Shown piece after piece: positions 57,429 through 64,000 of a stretch of DNA of 64,000 nt (position 1 is the stretch's first letter; each line of letters starts with the position of its first letter). This DNA comes from CAVQGZ01 sp963714455 (lineage in GTDB: Bacteria; Actinomycetota; Actinomycetes; Jiangellales; Jiangellaceae), in the NCBI GenBank assembly GCA_963714455.1, contig CAVQON010000001.1, forward strand, positions 1 through 64,000, written 5' to 3'. Under the pieces are notes generated by a model, which was not told where the DNA came from, did no database searches, and worked only from the letters and a program-made list of their open reading frames with translations. The position numbers and the translations under genes are program-made.

Positions 57429-59962
57429 TGCGCGTCCCCCTGTCGTGGCTGCGCGAGTACGTCGCCCTGCCCGACGACCTGACGCCCCGCGCGCTCGGCG
57501 ACCGGCTCCTCGCCGCCGGGCTCGAGGTGGAGACGGTCGAGACCGTCGACGTCAGCGGGCCGCTCGTCCTCGGCCGGGTTCTCGACCTGGCTGTGGAGGA
57601 GCACTCCAACGGCAAGTCCATCCGGTGGTGCCAGGTGGACGTCGGTGGCCACGAGCCGCGCGGCATCGTCTGCGGTGCCCACAACTTCGACATCGGCGAC
57701 CTCGTGGTCGTGGCCCTGCCCGGCGCGGTGCTGCCCGGCGGTTTCGCCATCAGCGCTCGACGCACCTACGGCCACGTGTCCGACGGCATGATCTGCTCGG
57801 TTCGCGAGCTGGGCATCGGCGACGAGCACGACGGCATCCTGGTGCTGCGCGCCCAGGACCTGGTCGACGTGCACGGCGCTCCATCGCGGCTTGCACAGGA
57901 CCCGGGGGCGGACGCCCGAGCCCTGCTCGGCCTGCCCGACGCTGTGCTCGACATCGCCGTGACCCCCGACCGCGGCTACTGCCTCAGCGTGCGTGGTGTC
58001 GCCCGCGAGACGGCGACCGCGCTGGGAGTGGCGTTCATCGACCCCGCGGCGCCGAACCGGCTCGGACCGGGGGCGGCAACCCCGACCGACCGTGACCCCT
58101 GGCCGGTCGTGGTCGACGACCCGACCGGCTGCGACCGGTTCGCGGTGCGGGTGGCGCGCGACCTCGACCCGACCCGGCCCGCCCCGCTGTGGCTGCGCAC
58201 GCGCCTGCACCTGGCCGGCATGCGCCCCATCAGCCTCGCCGTGGACGTCACCAACCACGTGATGCTGGAGCTGGGCCAGCCGATCCACGGCTACGACGGC
58301 GACCGCCTCACCGGTCCGCTCGGCGTGCGTCGTGCCCAGGCGGGGGAGTCGCTGCAGACCCTGGACGGCAAGCGCCGCGACCTCGACCCGGACGACCTTG
58401 TCATCACCGACGACACCGGGGCGATCGGGGTCGCCGGTGTCATGGGTGGAGCGTCGACGGAGATGTCGGGCCAGACGACGCACGTCGTCGTCGAGGCCGC
58501 CCACTTCGATGCGGTGACCATCGCCCGGGCTGCGCGGCGGCACAAGCTGCCGAGTGAGGCGTCCCGGCGCTTCGAGCGCGGCGTCGACCCCGACCTGCCC
58601 GCCGTCGCGGCCGGGCTCGTCGTGCAGATGCTGGCCGACCTCGGCGGCGCGACCGTCCACCCGGCCCTCACCGACGTCGACCTACGGGCGGAGCGAACGC
58701 CGATCACCTTGCCCGTCGGCGACCCGGCCCGGATCGCCGGCCGGCCCTATTCCGACGCCGAGGTGGTGGGCCTGCTCACCGACGTCGGGTGCGACGTCGA
58801 GGGCCCGGACGCCGATGGCGTCCTCGCCGTCACCGCGCCGACCTGGCGACCCGACCTGACCGACCCCGTCGACCTGGTGGAGGAGGTCGTGCGGCTGGCC
58901 GGCTACGACACGCTGCCGGCCACGGTGCCGACAGGACCGGCGAGCCGCGGGCTCACCCGTGCCCAGCTTCAGGAGCAGAGCATCACCCGGGCGATCGCCC
59001 ACCTCGGCGGCATCCAGGTGGCGAACTACCCGTTCGTCGGTGACGCCGTGCTCGACGCGATGCAGGTGCCCGCAGACGCCCCCGAGCGCATGCGGGTGCG
59101 CCTGGCGAACCCGATCTCCGACGAGGAGCCGTACCTGCGTGCCGCGCTGCTGCCGGGCCTGCTCCAGGCGCTACGCCGCAACATCGGACGCGGGCTGACC
59201 GATCTCGCGCTGTTCGAGATCGGCCGGGTCTTCCTTCCCCGGCCCGGCCAGACGATCGCCACGCCCCGTCTGCCGGTCGACCGGCGGCCCACCGACGAGG
59301 AGCTGGCGACGCTGGACGCCGGGCTGCCCGACCAGCCTCGTCGGCTGGCGGTGGTCATCGCCGGCAAGACGGAGCGTGACAGCTGGTTCGGCCCCGGTCG
59401 CGAGTCGGGGTGGCTGGACGCGATCGGTGCCGCACGGGGGGCCGCGCGGATGATCGACGCGCCGCTGGCCGTCCGGTCGACCCAGCGCATGCCCTGGCAC
59501 CCTGGTCGCTGCGCCGAGCTGAGTGTGCAGGGAGAGGTGATCGGGTTCGCCGGCGAGCTGCACCCGCGCGTGCTCGCTGCGCTCGACCTCCCCCCGCGTG
59601 TCGGCGCCATGGAGATCGACATCGAACGCCTCGCCGCCTACGCGAATCCCATCGTTGCGGCGCCGACGGTGTCGACGTTCCCGCCGGCCCGTGAAGACCT
59701 CGCGTTCGTCGTGGCCGACGACGTGCCCGCCGCCGACCTCGCCGACGCCTTGACCGCCGCGGCGGGGGACCTGCTCGAGCAGCTCCGGCTGTTCGACCTC
59801 TACACCGGCCCGCAGGTGGGTGAGGGCCGCAAGAGCCTCGCCTACTCGGTCACGCTGCGGGCACCGGATCGCACGCTCACCGTGGACGAGCTCGGCGAGG
59901 TGCGCGCCGCGATGGTGGCCAGTGCCGCTCAGCGGGTCGGCGCCGAGCTGCGCAGTGGCTGA
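57428..59962 (+). CDS. pheT: Phenylalanyl-tRNA synthetase beta subunit
   Basis: The 844-residue protein carries the N-terminal tRNA-binding OB domain (IVCGAHNFDIGDLVVVALPGAVLPGGFAI), the B3/B4 editing domain with MLELGQPIHGYDGDRL and GVAGVMGGASTEMS, the B5 domain, a catalytic-like core (NPISDEEPYLRAALLPGLLQAL) and the C-terminal anticodon-binding FDX-ACB domain (FPPAREDLAFVVADDVPA). Length is standard. The start overlaps the pheS stop. Its own stop overlaps the SDR gene by 8 bp. Confidence 0.97.
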   Translation: MRVPLSWLREYVALPDDLTPRALGDRLLAAGLEVETVETVDVSGPLVLGRVLDLAVEEHSNGKSIRWCQVDVGGHEPRGIVCGAHNFDIGDLVVVALPGAVLPGGFAISARRTYGHVSDGMICSVRELGIGDEHDGILVLRAQDLVDVHGAPSRLAQDPGADARALLGLPDAVLDIAVTPDRGYCLSVRGVARETATALGVAFIDPAAPNRLGPGAATPTDRDPWPVVVDDPTGCDRFAVRVARDLDPTRPAPLWLRTRLHLAGMRPISLAVDVTNHVMLELGQPIHGYDGDRLTGPLGVRRAQAGESLQTLDGKRRDLDPDDLVITDDTGAIGVAGVMGGASTEMSGQTTHVVVEAAHFDAVTIARAARRHKLPSEASRRFERGVDPDLPAVAAGLVVQMLADLGGATVHPALTDVDLRAERTPITLPVGDPARIAGRPYSDAEVVGLLTDVGCDVEGPDADGVLAVTAPTWRPDLTDPVDLVEEVVRLAGYDTLPATVPTGPASRGLTRAQLQEQSITRAIAHLGGIQVANYPFVGDAVLDAMQVPADAPERMRVRLANPISDEEPYLRAALLPGLLQALRRNIGRGLTDLALFEIGRVFLPRPGQTIATPRLPVDRRPTDEELATLDAGLPDQPRRLAVVIAGKTERDSWFGPGRESGWLDAIGAARGAARMIDAPLAVRSTQRMPWHPGRCAELSVQGEVIGFAGELHPRVLAALDLPPRVGAMEIDIERLAAYANPIVAAPTVSTFPPAREDLAFVVADDVPAADLADALTAAAGDLLEQLRLFDLYTGPQVGEGRKSLAYSVTLRAPDRTLTVDELGEVRAAMVASAAQRVGAELRSG

Positions 59963-60800
59963 CCGCCCGGTGGGGGAGCAGCGACCGGCGGACGACGGGG
60001 CCGGCCGGGTCGCCCTGGTCACCGGCGGTGGTCGGGGCATCGGCCGCGACCTCGCTCTCGGACTGGCCGAGCACGGGCTCGCCGTGGCGTTGCTCGGCCG
60101 CGACCTCGCGACGTTGGAGCGGACCGCCCAGACATGCCGCGAGCGCGGCGTCGACGCGATCGCCGTCGTGGCCGACGTCACCGACGGCGACTCCGTGCGA
60201 GCAGCCGTGGCGCACGTGGTCGACGCCCTGGGGCCGATCGATCTGCTCGTGAACAACGCCGGGCGCGCCGACGTCGGAGAGGTGCCCTTCGACCAGGCCG
60301 ACCTGGACGACGTGCTGGGCGTGATCGAGGTGAACCTCGTCGGTCCGTTGCGGGTGCTGCACGCCGTCCTGCCGGCAATGCGCGCGGCTTCCCGCGGGCG
60401 CGTGCTGAACGTCAACAGCGGCATCGCCTTTCGGCGCGAGGTCGGCTACACCGGCTACGCGGTCTCCAAGGCGGCACTGGCCCGCGCGACCGACCTGCTG
60501 GCCCACCAGCTCGCCGAGCACGGCATCGTCCTCGTCGACGTCAGCCCAGGGCTGGTGCGCACCGACATGACCGAGTCGATGCCGATGTGGACGAGGCTGG
60601 ACGACCCGCCGTGGGGTGACCCGCAGGCGATCGTCGGCGTGGCCCGGGCGCTCGCCGACGGGCGGCTGGACAGCCTCAGCGGCCGGTTCGTGCACGCCTC
60701 GGCCGACGACCTCGACGCGCTGCTTGCTGCTGTTCCGCCGGATCGCAACGCGCGGACCCTGGGCCTGCTGTCCTACGGCGAGGGTGACCCGCTGGCCTGA
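59955..60800 (+). CDS. Short-chain dehydrogenase/reductase
   Basis: From GTG 59955 this gives 281 residues (GTG 59970 is an alternative). A classical SDR: VALVTGGGRGIGRDLAL (NAD(P) motif), DLLVNNAGRADVG, RVLNVNSGIA (catalytic Ser) and YTGYAVSKAALARATD (YxxxK). Arg following the Gly motif suggests NADP(H) preference. The substrate is unknown. It overlaps the pheT 3' end, so it is read from the pheST transcript. It ends 77 bp before argC. Confidence 0.87.
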   Translation: MADRPVGEQRPADDGAGRVALVTGGGRGIGRDLALGLAEHGLAVALLGRDLATLERTAQTCRERGVDAIAVVADVTDGDSVRAAVAHVVDALGPIDLLVNNAGRADVGEVPFDQADLDDVLGVIEVNLVGPLRVLHAVLPAMRAASRGRVLNVNSGIAFRREVGYTGYAVSKAALARATDLLAHQLAEHGIVLVDVSPGLVRTDMTESMPMWTRLDDPPWGDPQAIVGVARALADGRLDSLSGRFVHASADDLDALLAAVPPDRNARTLGLLSYGEGDPLA

Positions 60801-60821
60801 CTGACCGGGTCGACGTTGGAT

Positions 60822-60855
60822 CGAATATGTTTGCTAGTCTCCGCATACACATTCG
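60822..60855. promoter_or_regulatory. Candidate ArgR site upstream of argC
   Basis: CGAATATGT (60822-60830) and ACACATTCG (60847-60855) form an inverted repeat with one mismatch, around TAGTCT (60835-60840), a -10-like hexamer. AT-rich arms of this kind are typical of arginine-repressor (ARG) boxes, although the consensus is normally tighter. It lies 23 bp before the argC GTG at 60878. Confidence 0.4.
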
Positions 60856-60877
60856 GCGAGGGTGAGCGAGGCACACG

Positions 60878-61903
60878 GTGAAGGTCGCGGTCGCTGGCGC
60901 ATCTGGGTACGCCGGCGGTGAGCTGCTGCGCCTGCTGCTGGCCCACCCCGAGATGGCGCTCGTGGCTGCTGCTGCCGGCACCAGCGCCGGGTCGGTCCTG
61001 GCTGACGTGCACCCCAACCTTCCTGAGCTGGCCGCCACGCTGTTCACCGAGACCCGTCCGGAGGTGCTGGCCGACGCCGATCTCGTCTTTCTGGCCCTCC
61101 CGCACGGCGACTCCGCGGCACTGGTCGGCCGGCTGCCGGCCGACCTTCCCATCATCGACCTGGGCGCTGACTTCAGGCTCGACGACCCCACCGACTGGGA
61201 GCGCTTCTACGGCACGGCGCACGCCGGCACCTGGACCTACGGGCTTCCCGAGCTACCGGGGGCGCGCGAGCGCATCCGGTCGTCGCGCCGGGTGGCGAAC
61301 CCGGGCTGCTACGTCACCGCGATCACGCTGGCGCTGGCCCCGTTGCTGGCCGCAGGCGCCGTCACCGGCGACGACCTGGTGGTCGTGGCAGCGAGTGGAA
61401 CCTCCGGGGCCGGACGGGCGCTCAAGGCGACGCTCATGGCCAGCGAGGTGATGGGCAGCATGAGCGCCTACAAGGTGGGCGGCGGGCACCAGCACACCCC
61501 GGAGATCGTCCAGAACCTGCGTCGGGCAACGGGGCGCGACGTCACGCTGTCGTTCACCCCGACGCTGGCGCCGATGGCGCGCGGCATCCTCGCCACGTGC
61601 TCGGCACCCGTCGCCGAGGGCGTCACGGAGGACGATGTGCTCACCGCCCTGCGCCAGTCGTACCAGCACGAGCCGTTCGTGCACGTGCTCCCGCCGGGCC
61701 GCTGGCCCAGCACGGGCGCCACGCTGGGGTCCAACGCCGTCCACCTGCAGGCCGCGCTGGACATGTCGGCGGGTCGGGTCACCGTCGTCGCTGCCGAGGA
61801 CAACCTGGTGAAGGGCGCGGCCGGGCAGGCGCTGCAGAACGCCAACCTCGTGCTCGGGCTGCCCGAGACGATGGGACTCACCGCGAGAGGAGTGGCACCG
61901 TGA
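60878..61903 (+). CDS. argC: N-acetyl-gamma-glutamyl-phosphate reductase
   Basis: The 341-residue protein begins VKVAVAGASGYAGGELLRLL (NADP motif), has LPHGDSAALV, the catalytic Cys in RRVANPGCYVTAITLAL and the His-containing GGGHQHTPEI. It reduces N-acetylglutamyl phosphate to the semialdehyde in arginine synthesis. GTG start, no strong ribosome site. Its TGA overlaps the argJ GTG (GTGA), giving an operon argC-argJ-argB. Confidence 0.96.
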   Translation: MKVAVAGASGYAGGELLRLLLAHPEMALVAAAAGTSAGSVLADVHPNLPELAATLFTETRPEVLADADLVFLALPHGDSAALVGRLPADLPIIDLGADFRLDDPTDWERFYGTAHAGTWTYGLPELPGARERIRSSRRVANPGCYVTAITLALAPLLAAGAVTGDDLVVVAASGTSGAGRALKATLMASEVMGSMSAYKVGGGHQHTPEIVQNLRRATGRDVTLSFTPTLAPMARGILATCSAPVAEGVTEDDVLTALRQSYQHEPFVHVLPPGRWPSTGATLGSNAVHLQAALDMSAGRVTVVAAEDNLVKGAAGQALQNANLVLGLPETMGLTARGVAP

Positions 61904-63063
61904 GCGTCACCGCAGCCCTCGGCTTCCGTGCCAGCGGGGTGCCCGCCGGCCTGAAGTCGTCCGGCGCGCCCGACGTGTCGCTCGTGGTCAACGACGGTCC
62001 GCGGCACGCCGCTGCCGGGGTGTTCACCGCGAACCGGTTCCAGGCCGCACCCGTCCTGTGGAGCGCCCAGGTGGTCAAGGCCGGCCAGGTGCGCGCCGTC
62101 GTGCTCAACTCCGGCGGAGCCAACGCCTGCACCGGTCCGGACGGCTTCGTCGACACCCACCGCACCGCCGAGCACGTCGCCGCGGTGCTCGAGATCGGCG
62201 CGGGCGACGTGGCGGTGTGCTCGACCGGCCTCATCGGCGAGCGCCTGCCGATGGAACGCCTGCTCGCCGGGGTCGACGTCGCGGCGGACGCTCTGCACCC
62301 CGAGGGCGGCGATGACGCGGCGCGGGCGATCATGACCACCGACTCGGTGCCCAAGCAGGCGGTCCGCGTGGGCGAGGCAGCAGGTGGACGGTGGACCGTG
62401 GGCGGCATGGCCAAGGGTGCGGGCATGCTGGCCCCGAGCCTTGCGACCATGCTCTGCGTCGTCACCACCGATGCCGTGGCCGACGCGGCGACGCTGGACG
62501 CTGCCCTGCGCGCGGCTACCCGCGTGACGCTCGACCGCGTCGACACCGACGGGTGCATCTCCACCAACGACACCGTGCTGCTGCTGGCCAGCGGGGCCTC
62601 CGGTGTCGAGCCGGGGCTGGCCGAGCTGACCGAGGCGGTCACGGCCGTCTGCGCCGACCTGTCGCGCCAGCTCGTCGACGACGCCGAGGGTGCCGAGCAC
62701 ATCGTCACGATCGCCGTCGCGGGAGCCGCCCACGAGGACGATGCCGTCGACGTCGCCCGAGCCGTGGGTCGCAGCCTGCTGGTCAAGACCGCGATCTTCG
62801 GGCGCGACCCCAACTGGGGCCGCATCCTCGGCGCCGTCGGCTCGACCGCCGCGACGTTCGACCCCGACCGGGTGGACGTCTCGGTCAACGGGGTCGCCGT
62901 CTGTCGCGGCGGGGCGGCCGGCGCCGACCGGTCACTCGTCGACCTCTCGGGCCGCGAGGTCGCGATCGACATCGATCTCGGTGCCGGTACCGAGCAGGCT
63001 CAGATTCTTACCACCGACCTGACCCACGCCTACGTCCACGAGAACTCGGCCTACTCCACATGA
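61900..63063 (+). CDS. argJ: Bifunctional ornithine acetyltransferase/N-acetylglutamate synthase
   Basis: This predicts 387 residues from GTG 61900 behind GAGAGGAG. ArgJ features are GVFTANRFQAAPV, STGLIGERLPMERL and the self-cleavage site GGMAKGAGMLAPSLATMLCVVTTDA, whose Thr in ATML becomes the N-terminal nucleophile of the beta chain. It recycles acetyl groups from N-acetylornithine to glutamate, and may also use acetyl-CoA. The stop overlaps the argB ATG (ATGA, 63060-63063). Confidence 0.96.
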   Translation: MSVTAALGFRASGVPAGLKSSGAPDVSLVVNDGPRHAAAGVFTANRFQAAPVLWSAQVVKAGQVRAVVLNSGGANACTGPDGFVDTHRTAEHVAAVLEIGAGDVAVCSTGLIGERLPMERLLAGVDVAADALHPEGGDDAARAIMTTDSVPKQAVRVGEAAGGRWTVGGMAKGAGMLAPSLATMLCVVTTDAVADAATLDAALRAATRVTLDRVDTDGCISTNDTVLLLASGASGVEPGLAELTEAVTAVCADLSRQLVDDAEGAEHIVTIAVAGAAHEDDAVDVARAVGRSLLVKTAIFGRDPNWGRILGAVGSTAATFDPDRVDVSVNGVAVCRGGAAGADRSLVDLSGREVAIDIDLGAGTEQAQILTTDLTHAYVHENSAYST

Positions 63064-64000
63064 GTGACGCCCCCGCCCCCGCCCCCTCGTCCGCCGAGCC
63101 GCCGCCCGGGCCCAGCACCCCGCCGGGTCTCGTCGGTGCCCTCACCAAGGCCGCCACCCTCGTCGAGGCGCTGCCGTGGCTGGAGCGCTTCCACGGCAGC
63201 GTCGTGGTGGTCAAGTACGGCGGCAACGCCATGGTCGACCCCGACCTGCGCAAGGCGTTCGCCCAAGACGTCGCGTTCTTGCGCTACGCAGGCCTGCGCC
63301 CGGTCGTCGTGCACGGCGGCGGGCCGCAGATCTCGTCCATGCTCACCCGCCTCGGCATCGCGAGCGAGTTTCGCGGCGGGCTGCGGGTCACCACACCCGA
63401 GGCGATGGACGTCGTGCGCATGGTGCTCGTCGGCCAGGTCGGACGCGAGCTCGTCGGGCTGCTCAACGACCACGGGCCGCTGGCCGTCGGGATGTCCGGC
63501 GAGGACGCCCACCTGTTCACCGCGGAGCGCCGCGATGCCGTGCACGAGGGAGAGTCGATCGACGTCGGACTCGTCGGAGACGTCGTCACCGTGCGTCCCG
63601 AAGCCGTGCGCGACCTGATCGACGCCGGTCGCATCCCGGTGGTGTCCAGCGTGGCCCCGGACGTGGACGGGCAGGTGCACAACGTCAACGCCGACACCGC
63701 CGCCGCGGCACTTGCCATCGCCTTGCAGGCGGAGAAGCTGGTCGTGCTCACCGACGTCTCCGGCCTCTACCGCAGCTGGCCACCGGCGACGCCCCACGAC
63801 GTGATCAGCCGACTGTCCGCCGACGACCTCGAGGAGATGCTGCCGACGCTGGCGACCGGCATGGTGCCCAAGATGGAGGCCTGCCTGCGCGCCGTGCGTG
63901 GCGGAGTCCCCCGGGCACACGTGATCGACGGTCGGCTGCCGCACTCGCTGCTGCTCGAGGTGGTCACCGACGCCGGGGTCGGGACCATGGTGATGAGCCA
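63060..64000 (+). CDS. argB: Acetylglutamate kinase, truncated at window end
   Basis: This starts at ATG 63060 and runs off the window after about 313 codons. An unusual Ala/Pro-rich head of about 25 residues (SDAPAPAPSSAEPPPGPST) precedes the kinase: VVVVKYGGNAMVDPDLRKAFAQDVAFLRYAGLRPVVVHGGGPQIS, VNADTAAAALAIALQAEKLVVLTDVSGLY and LATGMVPKMEACLRAV. It phosphorylates N-acetylglutamate and is normally the arginine-feedback step. The C-terminal few residues are missing. Confidence 0.95.
   Translation, partial: MSDAPAPAPSSAEPPPGPSTPPGLVGALTKAATLVEALPWLERFHGSVVVVKYGGNAMVDPDLRKAFAQDVAFLRYAGLRPVVVHGGGPQISSMLTRLGIASEFRGGLRVTTPEAMDVVRMVLVGQVGRELVGLLNDHGPLAVGMSGEDAHLFTAERRDAVHEGESIDVGLVGDVVTVRPEAVRDLIDAGRIPVVSSVAPDVDGQVHNVNADTAAAALAIALQAEKLVVLTDVSGLYRSWPPATPHDVISRLSADDLEEMLPTLATGMVPKMEACLRAVRGGVPRAHVIDGRLPHSLLLEVVTDAGVGTMVMS

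Noticed and set aside
1..64000. tRNA or rRNA genes
   Set aside because: No T-arm GGTTCRAnTCC-type segment in a cloverleaf context and no rRNA-like stretch was noticed while reading; short tRNA genes could still be missed by eye.

Overview
The window is high-GC DNA with dense, often start/stop-overlapping genes, frequent GTG starts and several start codons lying 6-7 nt behind a TANNNT box (leaderless-type promoters). The order hisE-hisG ... infC-rpmI-rplT-trmH-pheS-pheT ... argC-argJ-argB, a Ku protein, AccD3-type and AccD/AccA acyl-CoA carboxylases and SURF1 point to an actinomycete. A Micrococcales/Intrasporangiaceae-like host is my guess from gene content only.

Layout. 0-9.5 kb: the tail of a SpoU/TrmH RNA methylase, a secreted protein, then a cyclic-nucleotide locus. 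A large tandem-cyclase/STAND-ATPase/TPR protein is transcribed away from an operon of a cNMP-binding patatin, an FtsX-type permease and an ABC ATPase with a C-terminal cNMP-binding domain. 9.5-14 kb: a small zinc-ribbon protein, Ku, a NUDIX-NYN fusion, SURF1 and an aldehyde dehydrogenase. 14.2-24.2 kb: a branched acyl-CoA catabolic operon (carboxylase beta and alpha, AtuA-like protein, TetR, acyl-CoA dehydrogenase, enoyl-CoA hydratase) with a palindrome over its promoter, followed by a thioesterase and a nitronate-monooxygenase-like enzyme. 24.3-26.8 kb: a KhtT/KhtU-like cation/proton antiporter pair and a lipase-like hydrolase. 27.2-30.4 kb: a cyanobacterial-type acyl-ACP-reductase homologue with a long N-terminal extension, in an operon with an extended SDR. 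31-33.4 kb: TetR, a DszB-like sulfinate desulfinase homologue and a rhodanese.

33.4-47.5 kb is an accessory region: mostly single, unrelated, often membrane or hypothetical genes in both orientations, with wide gaps, decayed genes (a DUF2252 remnant, a frameshifted CPBP protease, a frameshifted small gene) and about nine copies of a hairpin-forming intergenic repeat, all in the same orientation. It also holds an intact DUF2252 gene, a TMEM175-type channel, a FUSC-type transporter and a MNT-HEPN toxin-antitoxin pair.

47.7-64 kb returns to core genes: a polyketide-cyclase/SRPBCC-type protein, hisE-hisG, a P-loop kinase, CaiB-type CoA transferase with AccD3, DUF1844, the translation operon infC-rpmI-rplT with a structured leader and an ATC start codon for infC, a TrmH methylase, pheS-pheT, an SDR, and the arginine genes argC-argJ-argB, the last cut by the window edge.

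Most promising for follow-up are the sAC-like cyclase beside its cNMP-binding effectors, the DszB-like/rhodanese pair, the AAR-like/SDR pair, and the repeat-punctuated accessory region. All family names are from reading motifs and remembered homologues; no search was run.
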